From: an uncultured Lachnospiraceae bacterium
GTDB lineage: Bacteria > Bacillota > Clostridia > Lachnospirales > Lachnospiraceae
Assembly (NCBI GenBank): GCA_910589075.1
Contig: CAJUSK010000025.1
Location: 1 to 64,000, forward strand
DNA: 64,000 nucleotides
Reading direction: 5' to 3'
The notes below the pieces were generated by a model. It had not been told where the DNA came from, made no database searches, and worked only from the letters and a program-made list of their open reading frames with translations. Numbering within the stretch: position 1 is the stretch's first letter; each line of letters starts with the position of its first letter. The translations under genes were made by a program, and so were the position numbers. This document shows positions 25,823 to 35,525 of this stretch, one piece after another.

Positions 25823-26281
25823 TCAGAAAAAACCGTTTACCACAAAGGCGATCAGAATACCAAGGATTGCACCCGCAAGCACCTGCAGCGGCGTGTGACC
25901 GACAAATTCCTTGAGTTTGTCTTCCATGCTGACATCTTTTCCCATGTGAGAGAAAAGTTCCATCATTTCGTTCAGCACTCTCGCCTGGATGCCCGTTTCC
26001 CTTCTGACTCCAATGGCGTCATACATCACCACAATGGCGAAAAAAGATGCGATTGCAAATTCAAAGCTGTCGCTTCCGTACTGGAGACAGGTGGAAGTGG
26101 CAAGTGCGCAGACGGTAGATGAGTGGGAGCTGGGCATGCCGCCGCTCCCCACCATTCGCTCTGCCACAAAACTTCTGGTCAGCGCAGTGTGGATAATGGT
26201 TTTTAAAATCTGCGCCAGGAACCAGCCCAGCGCGGCTGCTATAAAAATCTCATTTGCACAAATTCCTCTGAAAAAATTCAT
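25823..26281 (-). CDS. DUF212 (YuiD-like, divergent PAP2) membrane protein
   Basis: The 152-residue protein has about four membrane segments. GSGGMPSSHSSTVCAL matches the phosphatase-like signature of divergent PAP2 proteins, and YDAIGVRRETGIQA is the second hallmark. A role in lipid phosphate dephosphorylation is possible but unproven for the family. GGAGG precedes ATG 26281. It is the first gene of the operon with CotH. Confidence 0.88.
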   Translation of the reverse strand: MNFFRGICANEIFIAAALGWFLAQILKTIIHTALTRSFVAERMVGSGGMPSSHSSTVCALATSTCLQYGSDSFEFAIASFFAIVVMYDAIGVRRETGIQARVLNEMMELFSHMGKDVSMEDKLKEFVGHTPLQVLAGAILGILIAFVVNGFF

Positions 26282-26431
26282 TTTTTCCTCCGGCGTATTT
26301 TCTGTATTGGACCTGAAACCAATCTGGTCTGTCTGTTTAAAACTCTTTCCAGTGTACTACGATTTTTTACAGGATTCAAGTCTTGTCATAATTTCTGTTT
26401 GTTTGAACATCCTAATAATGGGACAGACCTC

Positions 26432-26461
26432 TTGTCAATTAGAGGCAACTACTGGTATACT
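26432..26461 (+). promoter_or_regulatory. Putative promoter of the GDP-fucose/polysaccharide operon
   Basis: TTGTCA (26432-26437) and TATACT (26456-26461) are 18 bp apart, about 60 bp before gmd. No other strong promoter is obvious before 31 kb, so this may drive a long transcript. Confidence 0.5.
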
Positions 26462-26522
26462 ACAGAAAGGAATGGAAAAAATAGTATAATTATCCAAATA
26501 GAATTATCAAGGAGAATAGATT

Positions 26523-27593
26523 ATGAATCGAGTTGCATTGATTACAGGGATTACCGGGCAGGATGGTAGCTATCTGGCCGAATTTTTGCTGGAAAAGGGA
26601 TATGAGGTCCACGGACTGATCCGCAGACACAGTATTTCCAATACGGGCAGGATTGATCATCTGATCGGATCTGATTATTATAAAGTAAAATTTTTCCTGC
26701 ATTTTGCAGACACCACGGATTCCAGCAATCTGATGCGCCTGATTGCAGAAATCCGTCCCACGGAAGTATATAATCTGGCGGCGCAGTCGCATGTGGGCAT
26801 TTCCTTTGAAGTGCCGGAATATACGGCAGAAGCCACCGGTACAAGCACCTTAAAGCTGTTGGAAGCTATCCGGGTGAACGGCGGTAATTGCCGGTACTAT
26901 CAGGCGTCCACTTCCGAACTGTTCGGAGGACTGCCGGAAACGGCTCCCCAGAATGAAGAGACACCGTTTTACCCAAAGAGTCCCTATGGCGTGGCCAAAC
27001 TGTATTCTTACTGGATTACAGTCAATTACAGAGAGTCTTATCATATGTATGCCTGCAATGGTATTTTATTTAACCATGAGTCTCCCAGACGGGGAGAAAA
27101 TTTTGTCACCAGAAAGATTACCCTTGCCATAGCCAATATGGTTGCGGGGAAACAGGAAAAAATCTCCCTGGGAAATATGAACGCAAAGAGGGACTGGGGA
27201 TATGCCGGTGATTATGTGGAGGGTATGTGGCTGATGCTGCAGCAGGACACACCGGGAGACTTTGTGCTTGCCACCAATGAAACCCATACCGTTCGGGAAT
27301 TTGTGGAAGCAGCCTTTGGGGAACTGGGTGTTTCCATCCGGTGGGAAGGCGAAGGTATCCACGAAAAAGGCATTGATGCGGCTACCGGCAAGGTGCTGGT
27401 GGATGTAAACCCTGAGTTCTATCGCCCTGCAGAGGTGGAATTTCTGTGGGGAAATTCCACAAAGGCGGAAAGAGAACTGGGATGGAAACGGAAAGTGGAT
27501 TTTAAAAATCTGGTGGCCATGATGATGGACAGCGATATGAAGGAAATCAACGGTATGGACTGTGCGGCGTACAGGGCTCAGAAAGCAGAGTGA
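26523..27593 (+). CDS. gmd: GDP-mannose 4,6-dehydratase
   Basis: The 356-residue SDR enzyme has GITGQDGSYLAEFLLEKGY at the N-terminus for NADP binding. STSELFGG and the YxxxK in PYGVAKLY hold the catalytic residues, and FNHESPRRGENFVTRKIT is a Gmd hallmark. It converts GDP-mannose to GDP-4-keto-6-deoxymannose, the first step to GDP-L-fucose. CAAGGAG precedes the start. fcl and manC follow, giving the full route from mannose-1-phosphate. Confidence 0.96.
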   Translation: MNRVALITGITGQDGSYLAEFLLEKGYEVHGLIRRHSISNTGRIDHLIGSDYYKVKFFLHFADTTDSSNLMRLIAEIRPTEVYNLAAQSHVGISFEVPEYTAEATGTSTLKLLEAIRVNGGNCRYYQASTSELFGGLPETAPQNEETPFYPKSPYGVAKLYSYWITVNYRESYHMYACNGILFNHESPRRGENFVTRKITLAIANMVAGKQEKISLGNMNAKRDWGYAGDYVEGMWLMLQQDTPGDFVLATNETHTVREFVEAAFGELGVSIRWEGEGIHEKGIDAATGKVLVDVNPEFYRPAEVEFLWGNSTKAERELGWKRKVDFKNLVAMMMDSDMKEINGMDCAAYRAQKAE

Positions 27594-27639
27594 AACTGAT
27601 ATTGCCTGGGTATGTAAAATACAAAGACGAGGTGTAAGT

Positions 27640-28587
27640 GTGGAGAAAAAAGATAAAATTTATGTGGCGGGCCATAGGGGGCTGGTAGGAAGTGCAATCG
27701 TCCGCAGCCTGAACAGGCAGGGGTATGAAAACGTGATCGGGCGGACCCATCGGGAACTGGAATTGGCGGATCAGGCGGCGGTCAGAGCGTTTTTTGAAAC
27801 GGAACGCCCGGATGTAGTGGTGCTGGCAGCGGCCAAAGTAGGGGGAATCGGCGCCAATCATTCTGTTCCGGCGGATTTCATCTATGACAATCTGCAGATA
27901 CAGTGTAATGTAATCAAGTGTTGTCATGATTATCAAGTGAAAAAACTTCTCTTTTTGGGCAGCACCTGTATTTATCCCAGGATGGCGCCACAGCCCATTC
28001 CGGAGGATGCGCTTCTCACAGGACCGCTGGAAGAAACCAATGAAGCCTATGCCATTGCGAAAATTGCCGGGCTGGAAATGTGCCGGTTTTATAAGCGGCA
28101 ATACGGCGATGACTTTATAAGCTGCATGCCGACGAATCTCTATGGTCCCTTTGACAATTACGATCTGGAAGGATCCCATGTGATGCCGGCCATGATCCGA
28201 AAATTCCATGAAGCCAAGATGTCCGGCGCCCCCACAGTGGAACTGTGGGGCACCGGGGCGCCCCTCAGGGAATTCCTGTATGTGGATGATATGGCGGATG
28301 CCTGTGTGTATCTGATGGAGCATTACAGCGGTGAGCAGCATGTCAACATCGGAACCGGAAAGGAGCTGACTATCCGTGAACTTGCCGCGCTGGTAAAGGA
28401 AACGGTAGGATATGAGGGCGAGATCGTCTGGAACAGTAATATGCCGGACGGTACACCGCGCAAACTGACCGATGTGTCAAAATTACATGGCCTGGGCTGG
28501 AAACATAAAGTGGAGCTGGAAGACGGTGTGAAGCTGGCATATGACTGGTTCCGGGAGAATGTGGGCAGTGCGAGAATGGGAGGCTGA
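27640..28587 (+). CDS. fcl: GDP-L-fucose synthase
   Basis: The 315-residue protein has GHRGLVGSAIVRSL for NADP(H) binding, the catalytic Ser in GSTCIYPRMA, and YxxxK in EAYAIAKIAG. PTNLYGPFDNYD and the family's PLREFLYVDD are present. It epimerises and reduces GDP-4-keto-6-deoxymannose to GDP-L-fucose. The start is GTG 27640, preceded by CGAGGTG with good spacing; no better ATG exists. It follows gmd by 46 bp. Confidence 0.95.
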   Translation: MEKKDKIYVAGHRGLVGSAIVRSLNRQGYENVIGRTHRELELADQAAVRAFFETERPDVVVLAAAKVGGIGANHSVPADFIYDNLQIQCNVIKCCHDYQVKKLLFLGSTCIYPRMAPQPIPEDALLTGPLEETNEAYAIAKIAGLEMCRFYKRQYGDDFISCMPTNLYGPFDNYDLEGSHVMPAMIRKFHEAKMSGAPTVELWGTGAPLREFLYVDDMADACVYLMEHYSGEQHVNIGTGKELTIRELAALVKETVGYEGEIVWNSNMPDGTPRKLTDVSKLHGLGWKHKVELEDGVKLAYDWFRENVGSARMGG

Positions 28588-28593
28588 TGGCAG

Positions 28594-29697
28594 ATGAATC
28601 GATATGGTATCATTATGGCAGGCGGAAGCGGTACCCGGTTCTGGCCACTGAGCAGAAAGAAACTGCCCAAACAGTTTCTCAATCTGACGGGGAAGGACAG
28701 TATGCTGAATGAAACGATTGACAGGCTGTTTCCGGTGATTCCCAAAGATCAGATATTTGTGGTGACCAATGAGGCCTACGGGGATGTTACCTGCCAGACG
28801 GCAGCAGGGAGACTTTCGGCGGATCATATTCTGTCCGAACCGGCAGCCCGGAATACGGCTGCCTGTATTGGCTATGCAGCCATGGAAATCATAAAAAAGT
28901 ATGGTGATGGTGTGATGGGGATTTTTGCCTCGGATCATTATATCCGGGATGAGGCCGGATTCAGAGCCGTACTGGAACAGGCGATGACAGAGGCCGAGGA
29001 AACGGACCGTTTGATTACCATTGGTATACGGCCCACGTTTCCATCCACAGGGTATGGTTATATTCGCAGAAAAGGAACAGCCGCGCTACAGAACGATTCC
29101 CTTTCTGCTGCCTCGCCCGCTCTTCCTGTGTATATGGTTGAGGAATTTGTGGAAAAGCCGGATGCAGAGACTGCAAAGCGCTATCTTGCCTCGGGAAATT
29201 ATCTCTGGAACAGCGGCATGTTTGTATGGAAAGCGTCTGTCATTCTGCGTCAGTTTGAGCAACTCCTGCCGGATATTTATGCGTGTCTGACAGAAATTGG
29301 GGAGAGTATGGGGACTGAGCGGGAACGGGAAACCATCGCCAGGGTTTATCCTGGTATACACAAGATTTCCATTGACTACGGCATTATGGAACGGGCGGAA
29401 AATGTGGTGGTGCTGGAAGGGGATTTTGGCTGGAATGATGTGGGGAGCCTGGATGCGCTGGGCGCTTTGTATGCGCCGGATGAAAACGGTAACAGGGCCC
29501 ATGGGGAACAGATCAGCCTGGATGCCACCGGCTGTATCAGCTACGGAAGAGATAAACTGATTACCCTGATTGGTGTGGAAAATCTGATTGTGGTGGAAGG
29601 GGAAGATACCATTCTTGTCTGTGATAAAGACAGGGCGCAGGATGTGAAACAGGTTGTGGAACAGTTGGAAACCTGCGGTAAAATGCAATATTTATAA
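28594..29697 (+). CDS. manC: Mannose-1-phosphate guanylyltransferase
   Basis: The 367-residue enzyme has the nucleotidyltransferase motif IMAGGSGTRFWPLSRKKLPK at residues 7-26 and the sugar-binding FVEKP motif. SEPAARNTAACIGYA and the GDFGWNDVGSLDAL segment confirm the GDP-mannose family. The length fits a GMP enzyme without the C-terminal isomerase domain. It makes GDP-mannose from mannose-1-phosphate and GTP, feeding gmd/fcl. It begins 6 bp after fcl, with GGGAGG inside the end of fcl. Confidence 0.95.
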   Translation: MNRYGIIMAGGSGTRFWPLSRKKLPKQFLNLTGKDSMLNETIDRLFPVIPKDQIFVVTNEAYGDVTCQTAAGRLSADHILSEPAARNTAACIGYAAMEIIKKYGDGVMGIFASDHYIRDEAGFRAVLEQAMTEAEETDRLITIGIRPTFPSTGYGYIRRKGTAALQNDSLSAASPALPVYMVEEFVEKPDAETAKRYLASGNYLWNSGMFVWKASVILRQFEQLLPDIYACLTEIGESMGTERERETIARVYPGIHKISIDYGIMERAENVVVLEGDFGWNDVGSLDALGALYAPDENGNRAHGEQISLDATGCISYGRDKLITLIGVENLIVVEGEDTILVCDKDRAQDVKQVVEQLETCGKMQYL

Positions 29698-29727
29698 GAT
29701 ATAAGAGAACAACTGACCGGAGGAAAC

Positions 29728-31350
29728 ATGTTACAGTTTTTGCTTTGTGCAACAATCCCTGTACTGCCGGGGCTTACTTTTATGAGGCTGAAAAATAACA
29801 GAGAGGCGATTTCCCTGACAGGCTGTTATATGACAGGGCTGCTGTTCTGTTTTCTGCTTGGGGAAATTGCTTCCTGTGTGGCGGTGAAACTGGATGGTGA
29901 TTTTACGCTGTACTGCCGCTTGCTGAGTGGGATGGTATTAGGGACCGGGCTGCTGTCCCTGTTGCTGAACCGGAAACTGGCAGGCGAGCTGTTACGTTGC
30001 CAGATGAATCTGCTTGCACGGAAAAAAGAAAAAAAGAAAAGAAGAAAAAGGCAGATTATAGAGAGTGTCATACTGACAGTCTTGCTGATTATGCAGTTTG
30101 CGGAATACTTTCTGTATATGCCGGATACAGCAGGAGACACTGTGACAGAAACAGTTTTGACACTCAGGCAGACAGGCAGCATTTTTGCCCATGACCCCCT
30201 GACGGGAAAGCTGTTGGCAAACGGGATGTATCCTCTGTATAAACTGGCGTCGCTTCCTCTTTTCTATGGCAGTATCGACCGATTCTGTAAAATAGAAGCG
30301 GGGCTGCTTTTGTATTATATGATTCCTTTCTGGATGATATTGGTAAACTTTTTCGTGATGCGTGCCTGGTCCGGCATTTTGCTGGGAGATCAGAAAGAAA
30401 AACGGAATCTGTTTATGATATTTGTCAGTATGCTTCTTCTGATGGGAGACGGAGAGAGAACTTCCTTTGCGTATGGCCTGCTTCATAACGGATGGCGGGG
30501 GACAACGGCCATGGGGGTGATTCTGCTTACAGGCGCTTACATAGTGTATGAAACGGTAACGGAAAAAGAATGGCGCTATGGGGCGGCCTCTGTATTGCCG
30601 GTTATGAGCGGTCTGCTCTTTACGCAGCCTCTGCTGTTTCCGCCGGAGCAGATGTGGATACCGGGAAATGACAAACAGTGGGGGATGCTGCTGATTTCCA
30701 TTTTGGGTTTGTATCTGGTGCGGGAGCGCACAAGAAAGAAATGGAAAAAGCGGGAGGTGGCATTATTTGGCGTATGCCTGATCGCCGGCATGTTTCCGGG
30801 CGCTCCGTTTGCCATATTGGGTATTGCCTGTGCCCTGACCTGTATGTGGAGTATTGCGGATGAGTGGAGGCGGGGCGTGGTGATGTTCGCCGGGCTGATG
30901 GTTATGATCTGTATGACAGGTACGGTGATTCCTTACCAGGCGGAGATTTTGAAAAAGTGGCATGCTTCTCATGAGAACCGGGAGATACAGGATAAAATAC
31001 TGCATCTTGCGGAAATCTATGAAGGGGAAGTGATACTCGTGGCGCCTGAACCGGTGATGGAGCAGCTCAGGCTTTTGGACGGACGGATTGTACTCCCCTA
31101 TGGAAAGGATCTCTGGCAGCCCTCCTGTAACCGGGAAGTACGCAGTCTGTATCCCTATGGTGAAGAAGAATTGATTCTGTATGAACAGATGAAGGCAGAT
31201 TATGAACATCCGGATACCATAGCGGCTCTGGCAGTGGATATGCAGTGTAATATTCTGGTGTTAAGGGAGCGTATCAGCGAAGATGCCCTGCGGCAGTATG
31301 GATGGAAGAAAACGGAAGATATTCCGGGCTACGCAGTCTATTGCAGGTGA
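29728..31350 (+). CDS. Polytopic membrane protein (DUF6077-like)
   Basis: This 540-residue protein has about ten hydrophobic segments and a cytoplasmic basic loop (RKKEKKKRRKRQ) near residue 100. The last 140 residues are soluble, ending IPGYAVYCR. Its layout resembles GT-C-like membrane enzymes and the DUF6077 family, but I see no sure catalytic motif. CGGAGGAAAC precedes the start. Its place before a GtrB-type gene suggests a role in moving or using polyprenyl-linked sugars; this is inference. Confidence 0.6.
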   Translation: MLQFLLCATIPVLPGLTFMRLKNNREAISLTGCYMTGLLFCFLLGEIASCVAVKLDGDFTLYCRLLSGMVLGTGLLSLLLNRKLAGELLRCQMNLLARKKEKKKRRKRQIIESVILTVLLIMQFAEYFLYMPDTAGDTVTETVLTLRQTGSIFAHDPLTGKLLANGMYPLYKLASLPLFYGSIDRFCKIEAGLLLYYMIPFWMILVNFFVMRAWSGILLGDQKEKRNLFMIFVSMLLLMGDGERTSFAYGLLHNGWRGTTAMGVILLTGAYIVYETVTEKEWRYGAASVLPVMSGLLFTQPLLFPPEQMWIPGNDKQWGMLLISILGLYLVRERTRKKWKKREVALFGVCLIAGMFPGAPFAILGIACALTCMWSIADEWRRGVVMFAGLMVMICMTGTVIPYQAEILKKWHASHENREIQDKILHLAEIYEGEVILVAPEPVMEQLRLLDGRIVLPYGKDLWQPSCNREVRSLYPYGEEELILYEQMKADYEHPDTIAALAVDMQCNILVLRERISEDALRQYGWKKTEDIPGYAVYCR

Positions 31351-31417
31351 CAAATCTTTCCAAATTTTGCAAACTGTGTTAAAATACCAACAATATGGTG
31401 TCAGTCAGGAGCATAGC

Positions 31418-32350
31418 ATGAAATTATTAAGTGTCATCGTTCCCTGCTATAATGAAGAGGAGAACGTATCTTATTTTTATGAAGAGCTGATGAAGCAGGA
31501 AGCTGCTTTGGGGCAACGGGGAATCGAACTGGAACTGATCTATGTGGATGACGGTTCCAGTGACCGGACGGTTCCGGAAGTGAAAAAGCTGCATGAGACA
31601 GATGAGAGAGTCCATCTGGTATCCTTTTCCAGAAACTTTGGCAAGGAAGCGGGTATTTATGCGGGATTGAAACGGGCAGCCGGGGATTATGTGGTGCTGA
31701 TGGATGCAGATTTGCAGGATCCGCCCTCATTGCTTCCGGAAATGGTTCATTACCTGGAAGACGAACAGTATGATTCTGTGGCTACAAGGCGGGTGACGCG
31801 GAAAGGAGAGCCGATAATCCGTTCTTTCTTTGCCAGAAGGTTCTATGCGCTTATGAAACGGATTTCCCATACGGAAATCGTGGACGGCGCAAGGGACTAT
31901 CGGTTGATGAAGCGGCCTGTGGTGGACGCTATTCTTTCCATGACTGAGTATAACCGCTTTACGAAGGGGATTTTCGGCTGGGTGGGATTTCAGACCAAGT
32001 GGCTGGAATATGAAAATATTGAGCGTACAAAGGGAGAGACGAAATGGAACTTTTGGAAGCTCTTTTTGTACTCCCTGGATGGGATTCTGGCATTTTCCAC
32101 AATGCCGCTGGCGTTTGTATCGATTATTGGGCTGATTTTCTGTATGCTGGCATTTGTGCTGATTTTGATTACAGTGGTGCGCACGGCTATCTTTGGGGAT
32201 CCGACTTCGGGATGGCCTTCTCTGGTCTGTATTATTTCACTGATTAGCGGCGTGCAGCTTTTGTGCCTGGGAATTGTGGGACAATATATGGCCAAAATGT
32301 ATATGGAAGTCAAAAACAGACCAATTTATTTAATAAAGGAAGAACTTTAA
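31418..32350 (+). CDS. GtrB/DPM1-type polyprenyl-phosphate glycosyltransferase (GT2)
   Basis: The 310-residue protein has an N-terminal GT-A domain starting LLSVIVPCYNEEENV, with VDDGSSDRT and the metal-binding MDADLQDPP. Two transmembrane segments at about 228-255 and 268-292 anchor it, as in GtrB. It would transfer a sugar from a nucleotide donor to undecaprenyl phosphate on the inner face. ATG 31418 follows CAGGAG by 6 bases; the longer frame runs back into the upstream gene. Confidence 0.92.
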   Translation: MKLLSVIVPCYNEEENVSYFYEELMKQEAALGQRGIELELIYVDDGSSDRTVPEVKKLHETDERVHLVSFSRNFGKEAGIYAGLKRAAGDYVVLMDADLQDPPSLLPEMVHYLEDEQYDSVATRRVTRKGEPIIRSFFARRFYALMKRISHTEIVDGARDYRLMKRPVVDAILSMTEYNRFTKGIFGWVGFQTKWLEYENIERTKGETKWNFWKLFLYSLDGILAFSTMPLAFVSIIGLIFCMLAFVLILITVVRTAIFGDPTSGWPSLVCIISLISGVQLLCLGIVGQYMAKMYMEVKNRPIYLIKEEL

Positions 32351-32367
32351 GGAATGGGAGTTTCCGT

Positions 32368-33120
32368 ATGGGGACAAAAGTAAGTATTATCGTTCCGGTT
32401 TATGAGGCCGCCGCTTTTCTGGAAGAGACGATTGCATCCGTGATCAGACAGGAAGAGACAGACTGGGAACTGCTGCTGGTGGATGACTGTTCCAGGGACA
32501 GAAGCGTTGCCATTATAGAGATGTATGCCCATAAGGACCACCGCATACGTCTGATCAGGCAGCCAGAAAACAGAGGGGCTGCTGCGGCACGCAACAGAGG
32601 ACTGGAAGAAGCCGCCGGGCGTTATATTGCCTTTTTGGACAGTGACGATCTGTGGCAGAAAAATCGCCTGTCGGCAGAACTGGCATATATGGAAGCCAGG
32701 CAGGCGGGATTTGTATTCAGCGGATATGAGTTTGCCGATGAAAAGGGGACTGGCACGGGGAGGATTGTCCGTGTGCCGGAGACATTACAGTACAGGCAGG
32801 CGTTGAAAAATACGACCATTTTCACTTCTACGGTCCTGTTTGACACCCAAAAGATACCCAGGGAACTGATACAGATGCCCTCTGTAAAGAGTGAGGATAC
32901 AGCCACCTGGTGGAAGATTCTCCGCCATGGCCATACGGCTTATGGGCTGGATGAAAACCTGGTATTGTACCGCAGAAGCAGAGGGACGCTTTCCTCCAAT
33001 AAGATAGAAGCGATCCGCAGAATCTGGAATCTGTACCGCCGGGTGGAAGGGTTGCCTTTGCCATACAGTTTGTACAATTTTATATTCTATGCGGTGCGCG
33101 CGGTCCTGCGGAGAGTTTGA
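32368..33120 (+). CDS. Glycosyltransferase family 2
   Basis: The 250-residue enzyme is a compact GT-A fold: KVSIIVPVYEAAAFLEETI at the start, LLVDDCSRDRS for nucleotide binding and AFLDSDDLW for the metal (DxD-like SDD). SEDTATWWKILRHG is typical of the acceptor half. No membrane anchor is present. The start at 32368 follows GGGAG; the longer frame overlaps the GtrB gene. Sugar and acceptor are unknown. Confidence 0.88.
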   Translation: MGTKVSIIVPVYEAAAFLEETIASVIRQEETDWELLLVDDCSRDRSVAIIEMYAHKDHRIRLIRQPENRGAAAARNRGLEEAAGRYIAFLDSDDLWQKNRLSAELAYMEARQAGFVFSGYEFADEKGTGTGRIVRVPETLQYRQALKNTTIFTSTVLFDTQKIPRELIQMPSVKSEDTATWWKILRHGHTAYGLDENLVLYRRSRGTLSSNKIEAIRRIWNLYRRVEGLPLPYSLYNFIFYAVRAVLRRV

Positions 33121-33133
33121 GGAGACAGACGTT

Positions 33134-34495
33134 ATGAAAAAACTGGAAACATACAAAAGGCTCATACAGATTGCCATGTCATCTATCTGTATAGGAATGC
33201 AGATGGCCATATATGCTTTGTTCTGGTATGGTTACTACAGTGAACGGATGTACCTGAAATTTTACTTCAAAGGACATCTCCTGATGCTGTTTGTCTATGT
33301 GGTGCTTTTGTTTTTCTTTTCACAGATGTATGGCGGTATGCGCATCGGTTATCTGCGCTATGGCGAGGTGATGTTTTCTCAGGTGTTTGCCACAGTGTGC
33401 GTAAACGCCATTACGTATCTGCAAATGTGTCTGATGGTGCGTGGATTTCTGGATATCCGGCCCATGCTCTATATGACATTGTCTGAAGCTGCGGTCATTG
33501 TCCTGTGGACGATGGGCAGCGCAGGGATTTACAGACGTATTTTTTCTCCCAGAAATCTGCTGTTGGTGCATGGTGACCGTCCGGTGGAGGACATTCTGCA
33601 AAAGTTTGCCACCAGAAAGGATAAATATCAGGTAACGAAAAATATTCACATTGGTATGGGCGCGGAAGCGATCTGCCAGGAAGCGGAAAATGGGTATGAC
33701 GGCCTGATATTGTGGGATATACCGGCTCAGATACGGAACCGGCTGTATAAATATTGCTTTGGGGTGGGCATCCGGGTGTATATTATGCCTAAGATACCGG
33801 ATATTCTGATAAAAGGGGCGGATCAGCTTCATTTATTTGACACACCCATCCTCCTTACCAGGGAATATGTACTGAGTTTTGATCAGCGTCTGGCAAAACG
33901 GATCATTGATTTCGTATGTGCGCTGATTTTATGTATTATATCTTCTCCCATTATGCTGGTGACAGCCATATTGATCAAGGCGTATGATCAGGGCCCGGTA
34001 TTGTATAAACAGGTGCGCTGTACGCGGGATATGAAAGAGTTCCATATACTCAAGTTCAGAAGTATGCGGGTGGATGCGGAAAAGGACGGCGTGGCCAGAC
34101 TGGCTTCCAAAAATGACGACAGGATTACACCCATTGGCAGGTTTATCCGCATGGTGCGCATTGACGAACTGCCACAGTTGTTTAATATACTCAAGGGAGA
34201 CATGACTTTTATCGGTCCCAGGCCGGAGCGGCCGGAAATTATTATGCAGTATATGGAGAACATGCCGGAGTTTATATTCCGCACCAAGGTGAAGGCGGGG
34301 CTGGCGGGATATGCTCAGGTATATGGGAAATATAATACAACTCCTTATGATAAATTAAAACTGGATTTATTTTATATTGAAAACTATTCCATATGGCTGG
34401 ATATTAAACTGATGCTGCTGACTCTGAAAATCCTGTTTCGCCCGGAAAGTACCGAGGGAGTGGACAACAGTCAGACGACGGCGCTGAAAAAATAA
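33134..34495 (+). CDS. Polyprenyl-phosphate sugar-1-phosphate transferase (initiating enzyme)
   Basis: The 453-residue protein is a WbaP/PHPT-type initiator. The N-terminal half has about four membrane segments and a nucleotide-binding-like middle (NLLLVHGDRPVEDIL). The catalytic C-terminal domain begins KRIIDFVCALILCIISSPIM and contains LKFRSMRVDAEKDG, DELPQLFNILKGDM and FIGPRPERPE. It transfers a sugar phosphate from a UDP-sugar to undecaprenyl phosphate, starting each repeat unit. GGAGACAG precedes ATG 33134. Confidence 0.93.
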   Translation: MKKLETYKRLIQIAMSSICIGMQMAIYALFWYGYYSERMYLKFYFKGHLLMLFVYVVLLFFFSQMYGGMRIGYLRYGEVMFSQVFATVCVNAITYLQMCLMVRGFLDIRPMLYMTLSEAAVIVLWTMGSAGIYRRIFSPRNLLLVHGDRPVEDILQKFATRKDKYQVTKNIHIGMGAEAICQEAENGYDGLILWDIPAQIRNRLYKYCFGVGIRVYIMPKIPDILIKGADQLHLFDTPILLTREYVLSFDQRLAKRIIDFVCALILCIISSPIMLVTAILIKAYDQGPVLYKQVRCTRDMKEFHILKFRSMRVDAEKDGVARLASKNDDRITPIGRFIRMVRIDELPQLFNILKGDMTFIGPRPERPEIIMQYMENMPEFIFRTKVKAGLAGYAQVYGKYNTTPYDKLKLDLFYIENYSIWLDIKLMLLTLKILFRPESTEGVDNSQTTALKK

Positions 34496-34513
34496 TGTAT
34501 GGGAGAACGCGGC

Positions 34514-35482
34514 ATGACGGATAGAGAATGGATGAAGGAAGGAATTGATGTAAAATTGATCCTCCTTCTGTACCGGAAAAAAGTATGGATTTCGCTTTTG
34601 TGGGCTCTGGCCGGAGGATTGCTGGCCGGGGGCCTGTATTTCATTGTGCATGTTCTGTATGCACCTGCCAGGGAATACGAAGCAGTGTCCAAACTGTATC
34701 TGACATTTGCTGCAGATGACGACGGAGATGCCTATCAGTACTATAACGGATATACATGGAATGACCTGATGAAAACCGAGCCCATTCTGGATAAAGTAAT
34801 GGAAGGGCTTCCGGAGGGGACAGACCGGGAATGGGTGAAAGATACAATAGCGGCCGATATTTTATCGGATATCCGTCTGCTGACCATCACTGTCAGAACC
34901 CATGACGGGGCAGAAGCCGGGCGTATTATCCGGGCCGCAGAGGATGCCCTTGTGCGGTTCGGGCAGGAAATGGTGGAATTTGAGAAGATTGAAGTGATAG
35001 AACATGGGCAGGCGGCGCTGGTCGTGGTGGAAAATGAAACCTTTCGGGCTGTGGCGGCAGGGCTTGTGGTCGGTTTTCTTTTGTCTCTGGCAGCGCTGGC
35101 CCTGGGGCGAGTACTGGATGATTCCTTGTATGTGCCTTCCGATTTTGAAAAACGGTATCCCTATCCGGTGTTAGGGGCTGTGTTCGCGGGAGAGTGCATG
35201 GAGGAGGACAGCCGGCTGCGGGAACATGTGGAGATGGTATCAGGGGAGACGGCCGGGATATTGTACGTGGATACCGGCCGGCAGGATGTGCGGATACCTC
35301 CGGAAGGCCGGGCGGCTGATACGGGCCTGATCTTACAAATCCCCTGCGGGAGTGGCAACGGTAAACTGCTGGAGCGATGGGTCCGGGAGGCCGAGACGTG
35401 TGGCTGCAGGATACTGGGCGCGGTATTCACAGAAGCGGACAAATCCCTGTATCGACTGTATTTTATCGGTAAAAAAAGGTGA
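34514..35482 (+). CDS. Wzz-type chain-length regulator with a kinase-like tail lacking Walker A
   Basis: The 322-residue protein has two membrane segments (about 18-42, ISLLWALAGGLLAGGLYFIV; and about 178-200) around an extracytoplasmic region, as in Wzz/YveK co-polymerases. After the second segment a cytoplasmic tail of about 120 residues resembles the end of BY-kinases (TGLILQIPCGSGNGKLLERW, CRILGAVFTEADKS). No P-loop is visible, so it is probably not a kinase. No separate CpsD kinase is seen in the window. ATG 34514 follows GGGAGAAC. Confidence 0.72.
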   Translation: MTDREWMKEGIDVKLILLLYRKKVWISLLWALAGGLLAGGLYFIVHVLYAPAREYEAVSKLYLTFAADDDGDAYQYYNGYTWNDLMKTEPILDKVMEGLPEGTDREWVKDTIAADILSDIRLLTITVRTHDGAEAGRIIRAAEDALVRFGQEMVEFEKIEVIEHGQAALVVVENETFRAVAAGLVVGFLLSLAALALGRVLDDSLYVPSDFEKRYPYPVLGAVFAGECMEEDSRLREHVEMVSGETAGILYVDTGRQDVRIPPEGRAADTGLILQIPCGSGNGKLLERWVREAETCGCRILGAVFTEADKSLYRLYFIGKKR

Positions 35483-35525
35483 CAGCCTGGTTTGTCCCGG
35501 TCTGCTGTGAAAAGAGGAAGAAGCC

